Positions 44,010-53,481 are shown, counted from the stretch's first letter. The stretch: DNA of 56,433 bases from JABMRP01 sp964444795 (GCA_964444795.1 CAYUIQ010000020.1:1-56433); one strand, 5' to 3'. Notes: generated by a model from the letters alone, not told the origin. A program made the numbers and translations.

Positions 44010-45401
44010 TTAGCGTTCAAGGTCCGACCCGTCCCTGCGCGCGTCTTCGCGCTGTCGGTCGAGTTCCTTCAGCAGCGATTCGGCTTCGGGCCGCATGAGG
44101 AACGGGCGCTTCAATTCCAGGGCCCTGCTCACCAGCATTTGGGCGTGTTTGAATTGCTTGCGCTCCGCGAGGACCAGCGCGAAGTAGTAAGCCCTATCTG
44201 AGGTCAGCGATCCGACGGGGGGGGTCACCGCCTTGCGGAGCACGGCTTCGGCCTCGTCCCAGCGACCGGACTTTGCCAGGACGTAGCCTAGCGTGGCTTG
44301 GGCTTCCGCCTTGTCCGGGTAGTTGCGGGCGAGCCCCCGCGCGTCGATCAGGGCCTGGCGCCGGCCCTTCGTGCCCGGCCCATGGATCAGCGCCAGCGCC
44401 AGGTTGTTGGCCGCGGCGAAATCGTGCGGGGACACCTCCAGGACCTTGCGAAACTGCTCGACCGCCGTCTTGTAGTCCTTCTCGAACAGCGCGATCACGC
44501 CGCGGAGGTTCATCGCATCGAGCGATTTGGGGACGAGTGCGAGGGCCGCGTCGGCCTGCTTCCGCGCCTCACCGAACTCCTCAACCTCCAGCCACCACCG
44601 CGCGGCAACGAGGTGGAGCCTCAGATCGCGCGGGCGCTTGGCCAGCGCGGCGGTCATCCACTTGCGAGCTTCGTCTGGATGGCCGATTCCGTCGTAGAGC
44701 AGGGCCAACGTGGCTTCGGGCGGAAGGAGACGCTTGTCCAATGCGGCGGCCTCCTTGAGCTTCACTATCGCCTCGTCGGGCTTGTCATCCGCAAACAGCA
44801 GTCGCCCGAGCTGCTGAAGCGCCGCCGCGTCTTTATGGTCTTGCGCCAGCACGGCCTCGAGGTGCTTGCGCGCCGCCGGGAAATCCCATCGGGCTTCAGC
44901 CACCGTGGCCAGGCCGCGCTGGATCTGCATCTGGATCCGCCGCTTGCGATTGGCGCTGCCGGAGAAACCTTCGAGCTTCTCGGCCGACTTCTGGAAGAGC
45001 AGCTCCGCCTCCGTGAACCGGCCCTGGCGTAGGTTCACGGCGCCGAGGATGCTATACGCCTCCGGCTCGTCGGGGAAATCCTCGACGGTCCGTTCGATCC
45101 ACTTTCGGAACACTCTCGCCCAGTGCTCCCGTATGGCGAACTGAGCGATGATCAGCGGCGCCGGAGGTAGGTCCGGGTATTCCCTGATGAACCTGTGCAA
45201 GTGGCGTTCGGCGTCCGTGGGACCATCATTCTGAAACAGCCCAAATGCGCGATTCAGCTCCGGGATCGGGGGATCGGCTACGTCCAGAAAGCGGCCGAGC
45301 GGGTCGATCGGCGGCAGGTCGGCCGCGCGTGGGGCAGGCGAGATCTCGACCCAGCCCGTGGTCAGTACCGCCGCGCAAGTAGCCGTGAAGAGGACGAACA
45401 T
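44010..45401 (-). CDS. Exported TPR protein
   Basis: A 463-residue protein with an N-terminal hydrophobic signal (1-25, FVLFTATCAAVLTTGWVE) and then tetratricopeptide repeats from about residue 60 to the end. Repeats visible include AYSILGAVNLRQGRFTEAEL, AAALQQLGRLLFADDKPDEA and FAAANNLALALIHGPGTKGR. TPRs are protein-binding helices; no enzyme domain is present. The ATG at 45401 is chosen because a GGAAGG-type site precedes it; the frame runs 12 codons further up without support. It is convergent with the HzsA-like gene. Specific role unknown. Confidence 0.8.
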   Translation of the reverse strand: MFVLFTATCAAVLTTGWVEISPAPRAADLPPIDPLGRFLDVADPPIPELNRAFGLFQNDGPTDAERHLHRFIREYPDLPPAPLIIAQFAIREHWARVFRKWIERTVEDFPDEPEAYSILGAVNLRQGRFTEAELLFQKSAEKLEGFSGSANRKRRIQMQIQRGLATVAEARWDFPAARKHLEAVLAQDHKDAAALQQLGRLLFADDKPDEAIVKLKEAAALDKRLLPPEATLALLYDGIGHPDEARKWMTAALAKRPRDLRLHLVAARWWLEVEEFGEARKQADAALALVPKSLDAMNLRGVIALFEKDYKTAVEQFRKVLEVSPHDFAAANNLALALIHGPGTKGRRQALIDARGLARNYPDKAEAQATLGYVLAKSGRWDEAEAVLRKAVTPPVGSLTSDRAYYFALVLAERKQFKHAQMLVSRALELKRPFLMRPEAESLLKELDRQREDARRDGSDLER

Positions 45402-45852
45402 CGAGTGACTCCTTCCGCGCCACGCCGCAAGGCCCAACTCGCGCCCTCGACGTTCAATAACACGAGTCGAGGGATGATGATGCCCGGGATGGCGGCATGA
45501 CTTCTTATTATCCGACTTGATTTGCGCGACTCTTCGGCGCAGTATATCATCCAGACAGCACTTACAACATCTGGAGGCTCAGATTCATGCCGAGGCCAAA
45601 TACGCCTCGAAATGCGGCGGGCGGGAAATAGGGGACAGTCAAGTTCCCCGGGGTCGGTCCTGGCTTGGCCTCGCGTGGCGGCGCGCTACAATGGTCTAGT
45701 AGCCCGTTGAGAGGGTTGATTTCCCCATTTGGGGTGCCATGGGCGGCTTGCCCGCCCTTGTTGAGTCCATGGAAGGTCCGAATCCCTAGAAGGCAAGGGC
45801 GGGCAAGCCGCCCATGGCACCCGTTTCCAACGACCCATGAAGTACGCACGTC
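45402..45852. other. Intergenic region with long inverted repeat
   Basis: About 450 bp between divergent genes. It contains the long inverted repeat at 45732-45822 and no supported gene. Promoters for the TPR gene and the MoxR gene should lie here. Confidence 0.6.
45732..45822. repeat. Perfect 29-bp inverted repeat
   Basis: Arms at 45732-45760 and 45794-45822 are exact reverse complements (outer part GGGTGCCATGGGCGGCTTGC), separated by 33 bp. It is the longest perfect inverted repeat I noticed. It ends 30 bp before the start of the MoxR-like gene and would make a strong hairpin in its leader. Confidence 0.85.
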
Positions 45853-47274
45853 ATGGCAACAACGACCAACAAACCGGCAAATCTACTCGATCTGCGGCAA
45901 AGTGGCTGGCTCTCCCGGCCGGTGAAAGAGGAAATTCGCGAGAACTTCCTGCGGATGCTCGCGGCGGGGGAAGAACTGTTTCCTGGGGTGATCGGGTACG
46001 ACGATACGGTCATCCCGGACGTGAACATCGGCCTGATCGCCGGCCACGACCTGCTCTTCTTGGGCGAGAAGGGGCAGGCTAAGAGCCGGTTGATGCGGCT
46101 GCTGGTGCGCTTTCTCGACGACGAGGTCCCCTATCTCGACCTGCCTGGGTGTCCGGTTCACGAAGACCCTTACCATCCGATCACCAGCGCCGGGCGAGAA
46201 ATGCTAGCTTCGGTGCCGGAGGAAGAGATCCCCATCGCCTGGTGGCCGCGTGACGAGCGTTACGCGGAGCGGCTGGCCCCGGGCACGAAATTCGCGGATC
46301 TGATCGGCGAGATCGACCCGGCCAAGTTGGCCGGCGGTACGAGCATGTCGGCCGAGGAGGCGTTACACTTCGGGCTCATACCGCGAATCCATCGCGGCAT
46401 CTTCGCGGTCAACGAACTGCCCGAGTTGGACGAACTGGTGCAGGTCGGCTTGTTCAACATCCTCGAAGAGCGCGACGTACAGATTCGCGGCTATCCGATC
46501 CGCTTCGAGATCGACGTAATGATCCTCTTCTCGGCCAACCCGGCCACGTTCAACCGCAGCGGCAAGGTGATCCCGCAGGTGAAAGACCGCATCGGGTCGA
46601 TCGTTCGCACCCACTATCCGCGCGACCGGCAGTTGGGGATCGAGATCATGGAGCAGGAGGCGGGCATCGAACTCGACGGGCAGTTTCCCGTGATGGTGCC
46701 CTACTTCATGCGCGAAGTGATCGAGCAGATCAGCATCGTCGCCCGGCGGTCGAAGTACGTCGACCAGCAGTCGGGTGTGAGCGCCCGATTCAGCATGGCC
46801 AACTATCGGGCGATGATCTCCAGCGCGCGGCAGCGGGCGGCCGTGTTGGGCGAACGGCCAGCCGTGCCGCGGGTCAGCGACCTGGGACATCTCTACGCCT
46901 CGTCGCTGGGCAAGATCGAATTGGACCTGATGAGCAGCCACCAGATGACCGAGCGCCAGGTGTTCGACGCCATTCTGGCCGAGGCCATCGGCGACGTGTT
47001 CGGCGAATACATTGATCGCCACGGGCTGGAGGAGATCGCCCAGATTTTCGCCCGGGGTGTGAAGATCGAAGTGGGCGACATGCTGCCTTCGGCCCAATAC
47101 GCCCAGCGGCTCAAGCGTGTACCGCCGGCTTGGGAAAAGGCGTTCGAGGTCAACGCATCGAGCGATCCGGCGGTGCGCGCGTCGTGCGTCGAGTTCGTGC
47201 TGGCCGGGCTGTATGCTTCCGAGGAAGTGTCTCGCTCGCAGCATCACGGGAGGATCGTGTATGAGATCCCCTAA
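45853..47274 (+). CDS. MoxR-like AAA ATPase (magnesium-chelatase type)
   Basis: A 473-residue AAA+ ATPase of the MoxR/Mg-chelatase I class. Walker A is LFLGEKGQAKSRLM (Lys77), the sensor and arginine-finger region includes IFAVNELPELDELVQVGLFNILEERDVQIRG and VMILFSANPATFN, and the C-terminal part has the small helical subdomain. MoxR proteins work with VWA partners as chaperones that help assemble or activate other proteins. The gene for the VWA protein overlaps its end by 14 bases. No catalytic subunit or other partner is clear from the neighbours. ATG at 45853 is preceded by no strong ribosome-binding site. Confidence 0.9.
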   Translation: MATTTNKPANLLDLRQSGWLSRPVKEEIRENFLRMLAAGEELFPGVIGYDDTVIPDVNIGLIAGHDLLFLGEKGQAKSRLMRLLVRFLDDEVPYLDLPGCPVHEDPYHPITSAGREMLASVPEEEIPIAWWPRDERYAERLAPGTKFADLIGEIDPAKLAGGTSMSAEEALHFGLIPRIHRGIFAVNELPELDELVQVGLFNILEERDVQIRGYPIRFEIDVMILFSANPATFNRSGKVIPQVKDRIGSIVRTHYPRDRQLGIEIMEQEAGIELDGQFPVMVPYFMREVIEQISIVARRSKYVDQQSGVSARFSMANYRAMISSARQRAAVLGERPAVPRVSDLGHLYASSLGKIELDLMSSHQMTERQVFDAILAEAIGDVFGEYIDRHGLEEIAQIFARGVKIEVGDMLPSAQYAQRLKRVPPAWEKAFEVNASSDPAVRASCVEFVLAGLYASEEVSRSQHHGRIVYEIP

Positions 47275-48961
47275 GCGCCCCGGCGGTATCATCCATACGT
47301 ACCAGCGGTACGATCCGAAGAATCTGCCCAGCCCGAGGCAACCGCCGCCCGACGTGCTCTCCGGGGCGATGGAATACATGCTGGCCTTCGGCAGCCTGCG
47401 CGAACTGACCGACGAGGAGTTGGCTCGGGCCGTACGTTTGGACCCCAGCCAAATCGCCGGCTTGGGACCGAGTATCGATGCCTTGCTGGAAATGCTTCGC
47501 CAGCGGAAGGCGAAAATCCTCGCCACGTACGAAACCGACGGCGTTCAGGATGAAGCGGCCCGGCGCTATCGTCACTTGGCCCGGCAGATGCGACCGCCGG
47601 GGCGTCTGCGGAAACGCTTCGATCGGGCGGTCGCCGAGGAGCAACTCCACGACATCGAGCGGATCTGGTATCGCGTCGACGACGAGCGGGGAACGTTCGC
47701 CCGGCAGTTGGTCCAACTCGTTGATCGGCTGGGCGACAAGTACCAAATCGACGAACTGGCCGCCAAGTACGAGTTCACCGGTCGCACGATTCTAACGATT
47801 CCCCGGGCGTTGGAGGTGAAGGAGGAGCTAGAAGCGATCGACCGGTTGCTGAAGCAACTTGAGGAAGCGGCCGAGACGGCCCAGATTGGCGTGATCGATC
47901 TGGACGCCCTTTCGGAGTTCACCGAATCGGCCGACATCCAGCGGCTCAACGAACTGGCCCGGCAGATCGAAGAGTACGTGCGTCAACTGGCCGAGCAGCA
48001 GGGCTTGGAACGAACGGCCCAGGGATTCCAACTCACGCCCAAGGCCTATCGGCTGTTTCAAGGCCGGTTGCTGGAGCGGATCTTCAGCGACTTGCAGGCC
48101 TCGCGCACCGGCCGGCACCAGGGGCCGGTCACCGGCGAGGGGGCCGTCGAGCTGCAACAAACCAAGCCCTACGAGTTCGGCGATTCGCTGGCCGCGATGG
48201 ATATTGTCGGGTCGCTGACCAATGCGATGATCCGCGGGGGGCCCGGTCTGCCCGTGCGGATGCGGACCGAAGACATCCAAGTCCACCGCACCCGCAACAC
48301 GCCCAAGTGTGCCACGGCCGTGCTGCTGGACATGAGCGGCTCGATGCGCTACGGCGGGCTGTACGTCGACGTGAAACGGATGGGCTTGGCCCTGGAGGGG
48401 CTCATCCGCCGCGAGTATCCGGGCGACTATCTGCAATTCGTCGAGGTCTTCACCTTCGCCAAAGCGCGGCAGCCGGGCGAGATCGTCGGCCTGTTGCCCA
48501 AGCCGGTGATGCTCTCCGATCCGGTGATCCGGCTGAAGGTCGACATGAGCGACGAGCGGGTAAGCGAAATGCACATTCCGCCGCATTTCACCAACCTGCA
48601 GCACGGCCTGCAAATCGGCCGGCAGTTTCTCGCCGCTCAGGACACGCCCAACCGGCAGATCATCCTGATCACCGACGGGCTGCCGACGGCCCATTTCCAG
48701 GACGAATTTCTCTACCTGCTCTACCCACCCGATCCGCTAACCGAAGCGGCCACGATGCGCGAAGGCCATCTCTGTCATCGCGAGGGGATCACCATCAACA
48801 TCTTCCTGTTGCCCGGCTGGTCGCAATCGCACGAGGACGTGCAATTCGCCCATCGCCTGGCCGAATCGACCGCCGGCCGCGTCTTCTTCACCGCCGGGGA
48901 GGATCTCGACCGCTACGTTCTCTGGGACTATTTTCATCGCCGACGGGAGATTATCTCGTAG
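47261..48961 (+). CDS. VWA domain protein, MoxR partner
   Basis: A 566-residue protein with a helical N-terminal part (about 40-280) and a von Willebrand factor A domain from about 345. The MIDAS motif is LLDMSGSM (Asp357), followed by the metal-binding ILITDGLPTAHF region. It is cytoplasmic (no signal). VWA/MoxR pairs resemble the RavA-ViaA and Mg-chelatase I-D units: the ATPase drives a metal-dependent adhesion domain. The ATG at 47261 has GGGAGG at 47248-47253 and overlaps the MoxR gene by 14 bases. A terminator-like hairpin follows (49003-49033). Confidence 0.88.
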   Translation: MRSPKRPGGIIHTYQRYDPKNLPSPRQPPPDVLSGAMEYMLAFGSLRELTDEELARAVRLDPSQIAGLGPSIDALLEMLRQRKAKILATYETDGVQDEAARRYRHLARQMRPPGRLRKRFDRAVAEEQLHDIERIWYRVDDERGTFARQLVQLVDRLGDKYQIDELAAKYEFTGRTILTIPRALEVKEELEAIDRLLKQLEEAAETAQIGVIDLDALSEFTESADIQRLNELARQIEEYVRQLAEQQGLERTAQGFQLTPKAYRLFQGRLLERIFSDLQASRTGRHQGPVTGEGAVELQQTKPYEFGDSLAAMDIVGSLTNAMIRGGPGLPVRMRTEDIQVHRTRNTPKCATAVLLDMSGSMRYGGLYVDVKRMGLALEGLIRREYPGDYLQFVEVFTFAKARQPGEIVGLLPKPVMLSDPVIRLKVDMSDERVSEMHIPPHFTNLQHGLQIGRQFLAAQDTPNRQIILITDGLPTAHFQDEFLYLLYPPDPLTEAATMREGHLCHREGITINIFLLPGWSQSHEDVQFAHRLAESTAGRVFFTAGEDLDRYVLWDYFHRRREIIS

Positions 48962-49002
48962 CGATTATTTCCGACGCAGGGTGGCATGATGCGGCAAAAG
49001 TG

Positions 49003-49033
49003 AAAGCCCGGGGATCGGCGACCCACGGGCTTT
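49003..49033. terminator. Hairpin between convergent genes
   Basis: AAAGCCCG (49003-49010) pairs with CGGGCTTT (49026-49033) with a 15-base loop that can pair further (GGG with CCC). It lies between the VWA gene and the convergent gene at 49074-49772 and could serve both strands. The plus strand has only the T-tract within the stem, so efficiency is uncertain. Confidence 0.5.
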
Positions 49034-49073
49034 GGCATGTATGGAAGCGAGAGAGAGCACGGTCCGGGCCGTC

Positions 49074-49772
49074 TTACAGATAGCCCGAGTCCATACCCAG
49101 CCGCATTTTCAGTTCGTCGAACAGTTGCACGTAGCCGTCGCTGGAGGAGTGGACGTGCTCGGCTTCGGTGATGAACTTCATCTGATCGTCGGCGACGATA
49201 CCGCGCTCATCGAAGACCGCTTCGAACTCATCGAGTTGATCGCCGTAGACGATCAGTAGCTTGTGCTCGTCGAACTGCACTTCGTGTGGCACGCCGGGAT
49301 TCAGCACGGCGATGCCCGTGCAGCCGTCGTTGACCAGCAGATCCTCGTATTCCCAGAGGATGCTCTTGAGCACGGGCATGTCGATGTGGTCGCGATAGAG
49401 GTCGGTATGTCCGCGCGACTGGCGATTGTGGCTGGTTTCCAGGACCACGTCGGCCTCGGTTCCCAGCGGATCGAGCATGTCCATGAACAACTCGAAGAGA
49501 TTCTCGGTCGAGGCGGACGCCATCAACACGGGCACCTTCGTCTTGTTCTCTTCGTCGTAGTAGAAGTCGTGGCGGAATCCCTGACTGGGCACGACTTGCA
49601 GGTCGTACGAAGGACGCACGGCGTCGCTGAGCGAGAAATCGCCGTAGCGGGATACGCCCAGATGGGCCTCGAGTTCCTCTTCGCTGAGTTGCTCGAAGCT
49701 GCTGGTACCGACCGCGGTCGATCCCTCGCGGAAAACATTACGGAAGAAACGTTTCAGGAAGCCCATCGGCAT
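49074..49772 (-). CDS. Conserved hypothetical protein
   Basis: A 232-residue acidic cytoplasmic protein that I do not recognise. It begins MPMGFLKRFFRNVFREG (a short amphipathic helix that could associate with membrane), then a helix (SFEQLSEEELEAHLG), and later alternating strands and helices (VPVLMASASTENLFELFMDML; HKLLIVYGDQLDEFEAVF). No signal or known motif. It has no clear operon partner. The planctomycete-type composition and codon use similar to its neighbours suggest a real gene. Confidence 0.6.
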   Translation of the reverse strand: MPMGFLKRFFRNVFREGSTAVGTSSFEQLSEEELEAHLGVSRYGDFSLSDAVRPSYDLQVVPSQGFRHDFYYDEENKTKVPVLMASASTENLFELFMDMLDPLGTEADVVLETSHNRQSRGHTDLYRDHIDMPVLKSILWEYEDLLVNDGCTGIAVLNPGVPHEVQFDEHKLLIVYGDQLDEFEAVFDERGIVADDQMKFITEAEHVHSSSDGYVQLFDELKMRLGMDSGYL

Positions 49773-50335
49773 TGTCTCGTGTAGTTCTTCTTGAGGAGAA
49801 TCGTTCTCTTTCGAGTCCGGCGATACTGCCGTGGCGATTCACCTCGTATCTGGCGGGTCTACCAAACCGTAGGTTACGCTTCGTTGCAGGGTGCGGGAGT
49901 GAGGGGGTCGTGAAGGAAATTCCCGAGTATTCCGTCGCCCGCAAAACACGTACAACCGTTCCCATCTCCCCGATTTGTGTTTCGTACTCCATGTCGGGCG
50001 AACGGTCTCGGGGCAAACCGTCCACGCCGGTCTACCGCTAGTCTAGCACCTGTTTCCGCTCGCGGCGGAACGATGAGAGAACCGTCTGGAAAAAACGCTC
50101 GCCCGGCGCGAGAGTCTTTCGGTCAGGACGACTTTGCCCGGCGACGCCCCGTCCGGTCGAGGCCGCTCCCGGCTCGAAGCGGCCGGTCCGATGGTGTATC
50201 ATGGGAAGGGTGCGGCGGCGGCACGCCGGCAAAGTTTGCGCCGACCGCTGACGCTTGCTGAAGTACCCGGCCTGCGCAGACGGCGATAGTAACCCGTTGA
50301 AAAAGTACACGCACCCGCGATAGGAGGACTTTCCA
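49773..50335. other. Intergenic region
   Basis: About 560 bp between divergent genes with no supported coding gene. Open frames on both strands show no recognisable motif. It contains the AGGAGG at 50322-50327 for the transglutaminase gene and must contain promoters for both flanking genes. I see no repeat in it. Confidence 0.55.
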
Positions 50336-51934
50336 GTGATTTCTCGACGCTCGGACACCCTGTTCTGCTTGCTCGTGGCCGCCGGCCTCGTGGCGTGGTT
50401 CGGTGCGACCGGTTGTTCCGGCGATCCGTCGGATGCGCGGGACTCGTCGGAAGACGTGCGAGCGAACGACGTCGCCCTCGACACGGTTGCGCCGCTGTTG
50501 TCGCCCGATGGCCCCGGCGCGCTGGAAGAGCGCCAGGTGTGGTACATCACCCGCTCCGGCGGTAAGAAGATCGGGTTTTCCCAGACCCGGGTGCGGCACC
50601 GCAACCGGTCGGGCAAGAAGGTGCTGGAAGTCGAGTCGTTTAGCCACTTCTCCGTCAATCGGTTCGGCGACTTCATCCAGCCGGAAATTCTCTTCAACAC
50701 GACCGAAACTCTTGACAACCGCCTTTTGGAATTCCGCGCTGAAGTTCTTCTGAGCAAATCGCCGATGGTCACCACCGGCCGGGTCCAGGGCGACCGGTTG
50801 CGGTTGAAGACGGTTGCCGCCGGCAGGACCCGAACGAGTTCGATTCCCTGGTCGGACGAATACGTCGGGTTATACGGCCTGGAGCAATCGTTGGCTCGGC
50901 GGCCGATGAAGCCGGGGGAAACGCGCACCCTGCGAGCACTCATTCCCATCATCAACCAGGTGGCCAAGGTCCAAATCACGGCTGCCGACTACGAGCCGGT
51001 CGGGCCACCCGGCGAGGCTGTCGAACTGCTGAGAATCGATGCCGTCATTACCCTCGCCATGGGCATGACCATGCCCATGACGTGCTGGTGTGACCGGCGC
51101 GGCGATGTATTGAAAACGCACGACCACATGGCCAAGGTCGTCTCGGTTCGCACGACCCGGGAAGCCGCCCTGGACGAGTCCGATCTCGGATCGCTCGATA
51201 TGGGCGCCGATGTGGTGGTCAAGGTGGACCGCGCCATACCGAAACCGCACGAAACGCGACGGGTTCGGTATCGGGTCACGCTCGAGGGTGGCGATCCGGC
51301 CAAGGTGTTTGCCCATGTCGCGTCGCAACGGGTCAAATCGATCGACGCCCATACGGCCGAAGTGACCGTCCATGCCCTGCGGCCGGACCGCGAACGGGTG
51401 GAACCTCGTCTGACACACGATCCACCCACCGTCGCCGATCGCCAGCCGAGCAGCCTCATCGAGAGCGACGATCCGAAGATCGTCGCCATGGCCAAGGAAG
51501 CGGCCGGAAGCCGGCCGAGTGCCTGGTTGCTGTCAGTCGACCTGGAGCGATACGTCCACGAAGCGATCACCAGCGTCAACTATTCGCAGGCGTTTGCCAC
51601 GGCGGCCGAGGTGGCCGAAACTCGAGAGGGAGACTGCACCGAGCACGCCGTGCTGCTGGCCGCGTTGGCCCGGGCTCGGGGGATTCCCGCGCGTGTGACT
51701 ATCGGTCTGGTGTACATGTCCGGCCGCCAATCGTTCGGCTACCACATGTGGACCGAGCTTTACACCGACGGCCGGTGGATGCCGATGGACGCCACGTTGG
51801 GCCGGGGTGGCATCGGCGCCGCGCACTTGAAGGTCACTCACAGCAACCTCCAGGGAACCTCGGCCATCGGCAGTTTCCTCCCGGTTGCCCAACTGGTCGG
51901 CCGCCTGAAGATCGAGATCCTCGACGTAGAGTAG
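50336..51934 (+). CDS. Transglutaminase-like lipoprotein
   Basis: A 532-residue lipoprotein: the signal peptide ends in the lipobox GATGC (Cys27), predicting an outer-leaflet lipid anchor. The C-terminal transglutaminase-like domain has the catalytic triad Cys434 (REGDCTEHAVLLAALAR), His470 (GYHMWTELY) and Asp485 (MDATLG). Upstream is a beta-rich region of about 350 residues. Such domains cleave or form amide bonds in cell-wall or protein substrates. The GTG at 50336 is the start, with a perfect AGGAGG 8 bases before it. The stop codon lies in a 12-bp half of the GTAGCCATCTCG repeat. Convergent with the methyltransferase-like gene. Confidence 0.88.
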   Translation: MISRRSDTLFCLLVAAGLVAWFGATGCSGDPSDARDSSEDVRANDVALDTVAPLLSPDGPGALEERQVWYITRSGGKKIGFSQTRVRHRNRSGKKVLEVESFSHFSVNRFGDFIQPEILFNTTETLDNRLLEFRAEVLLSKSPMVTTGRVQGDRLRLKTVAAGRTRTSSIPWSDEYVGLYGLEQSLARRPMKPGETRTLRALIPIINQVAKVQITAADYEPVGPPGEAVELLRIDAVITLAMGMTMPMTCWCDRRGDVLKTHDHMAKVVSVRTTREAALDESDLGSLDMGADVVVKVDRAIPKPHETRRVRYRVTLEGGDPAKVFAHVASQRVKSIDAHTAEVTVHALRPDRERVEPRLTHDPPTVADRQPSSLIESDDPKIVAMAKEAAGSRPSAWLLSVDLERYVHEAITSVNYSQAFATAAEVAETREGDCTEHAVLLAALARARGIPARVTIGLVYMSGRQSFGYHMWTELYTDGRWMPMDATLGRGGIGAAHLKVTHSNLQGTSAIGSFLPVAQLVGRLKIEILDVE

Positions 51935-51950
51935 CCATCTCGCCGGAGTG

Positions 51951-52586
51951 TTATTGAGACGGCTCGCGCTTCGCTTCGTCGCCCGCGGGCGTCTTCTTCA
52001 GCGGCGTCGTCCACAAGTAGAGGTGGTGGACAACGCTATCCTCGCGCGAGGTGTAATGCACGATCTTCGCCGGCGCGACGCCCGGCATGTCGTACTGGTG
52101 CGAGACGATTCGCGAGCCCGGCTTGAGCTTTTCCAATTGGGGAATCAATCGCGTGTTCAGCCGGGGGAGCAGGTAGAGTGTAATCACGCTGGCCCGGGCG
52201 AGGTCGACCTGGAAGATGTCTTTTTGGTGAATGTCGACGAGATCGCCAACGCCGTGTTTCTTGACGTTTTCTCGCGACTCGGCCACGCGCTTGGGGTCGA
52301 TATCGTATCCCGTGCCGCGACAACCGAACTTCTTCGCCGCGGTGACCACGATCCGCCCGTCGCCGCAGCCCAGATCGTAGACGACGTCGCCCTTGGAAAC
52401 GTCGGCCAGTTGCAGCATCCGGTCGACCACGTCGTCGGGGGTGGGAACATAAACGACGTCCGGCTTGGGCGGTCGGCGCCAGTTGGTCCACGCCCGCAGA
52501 AGATCGGGCCAGTCGGCCGCGGCGTTGCCGGTCACGAGGGCAACCACCACCACAGCCAACAAAGCCAAGCAGGGAAACCGATTCAC
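51951..52586 (-). CDS. Methyltransferase-like protein with signal peptide
   Basis: A 211-residue protein with an N-terminal signal (1-24, ALLAVVVVALVTGNAAADW) followed by a class I S-adenosylmethionine methyltransferase fold. Motif I is VVYDLGCGDGRIVVTAAK, and the acidic loop GTGYDIDPKRVAES binds the cofactor ribose. The strand ASVITLYLLPRLN resembles motif IV. The catalytic motif NPPY or similar is absent. An exported methyltransferase is unusual, because S-adenosylmethionine is cytoplasmic; it could be anchored with the domain inside, or be a binding protein. Its stop is 16 bp from that of the convergent lipoprotein. Its partner gene 21 bp upstream (leucine-rich-repeat protein) is on the same strand. 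Confidence 0.8.
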   Translation of the reverse strand: MNRFPCLALLAVVVVALVTGNAAADWPDLLRAWTNWRRPPKPDVVYVPTPDDVVDRMLQLADVSKGDVVYDLGCGDGRIVVTAAKKFGCRGTGYDIDPKRVAESRENVKKHGVGDLVDIHQKDIFQVDLARASVITLYLLPRLNTRLIPQLEKLKPGSRIVSHQYDMPGVAPAKIVHYTSREDSVVHHLYLWTTPLKKTPAGDEAKREPSQ

Positions 52587-52606
52587 GGCGAAACTCCTTC
52601 TTAATC

Positions 52607-53332
52607 TCAGCGAAAGACGGCCAACGCCGACACGTATCGTTTCAGGGTGAGTGCCCCCTGTCTAGTGACTTCGGTCTTTTTCACGTAGAGAATGCGCAGA
52701 TCGAACAACCCTCGAAGGTATCCCAGTCCGCCGTCGGTCACCTTGCACCCGTTGAGATTCAGAACGCGCAGCTTCTCCAGCGACTCCAGATGTGCCAAGC
52801 CGGCGTCGGTAACCGACGTGTCCTGCAAGGCCAGCGTTTCGAGCTGGACCAACCCGGCCAGCGACGCTAGCGGTCGATCGCCGACCTGGGTATTGCTGAG
52901 ATTGAGGACACGGAGCCGCGTAAGCTTCTGTAGATGGGCCAGCCCGGGCCCGGCGACTTGCGTATCGGAGAGCGTCAGCACTTCCAGATGGGTCAACCCT
53001 TCGAGATGGGCCAGCCCCGCGTCGGTCACCTCAGTCTGCGACAGATAGAGCCGCCGCAGCGAGGCGAGTTCTTTCACCTGCGCCAGCCCGGCGTCGGTGA
53101 TTTGTGTGGCGGAAAGGTCCAGCGTTTCCAACTGCGCCAGGCTCTTGATATATCGCAGTGCATCATCGTCGAGCTCGGCCTCGCCAGCGGTCATGCTCCG
53201 GGCGGTTCCCTGGTCGTCGAGGTCCACGGTCGCGCCAAGTTTCACCAGGGCCGCCACGGCCTCCCGCGGATCGGGATCGGCAACGGCGGAAACGGCCGCC
53301 AGGGTCACAGCCAGCAGAACGGCACCGGGCAT
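52607..53332 (-). CDS. Exported leucine-rich-repeat protein
   Basis: A 241-residue exported protein: signal (1-18, PGAVLLAVTLAAVSAVADP) and then about seven 24-residue leucine-rich repeats of the bacterial type L-x-x-L-x-L-S-x-T-x-V/I-T-D-A-G-L-A. Repeat units include LETLDLSATQITDAGLAQVK and LRRLYLSQTEVTDAGLAHLE. This gives a solenoid suited to protein binding. No enzyme domain. The ATG at 53330-53332 follows GGAG in the right position. It is 20 bp upstream of the methyltransferase-like gene and may be co-transcribed with it. Partner unknown. Confidence 0.85.
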   Translation of the reverse strand: MPGAVLLAVTLAAVSAVADPDPREAVAALVKLGATVDLDDQGTARSMTAGEAELDDDALRYIKSLAQLETLDLSATQITDAGLAQVKELASLRRLYLSQTEVTDAGLAHLEGLTHLEVLTLSDTQVAGPGLAHLQKLTRLRVLNLSNTQVGDRPLASLAGLVQLETLALQDTSVTDAGLAHLESLEKLRVLNLNGCKVTDGGLGYLRGLFDLRILYVKKTEVTRQGALTLKRYVSALAVFR

Positions 53333-53450
53333 CGTTGTCTCCGCATCGGGTGGGGTATCCTCCAAGCGTATCCGTGAACGAACCTAACGGGTAACGGCGA
53401 GTGAGTCAATCGGTGGGGTGCCTGGGGTCGAGGTGTGAGGGACGAACACC

Positions 53451-53481
53451 GAGCCCCCAGAGGGAGGTTTACTGGGGGCTC
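53451..53481. terminator. Hairpin downstream of the MBL-fold gene
   Basis: GAGCCCCCAG (53451-53460) pairs perfectly with CTGGGGGCTC (53472-53481) over an 11-base loop. It lies 60 bp beyond the stop of the minus-strand MBL gene (53543) and before the leucine-rich-repeat gene. No T-run follows, so it could be a terminator or a mere structural element. Confidence 0.5.
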
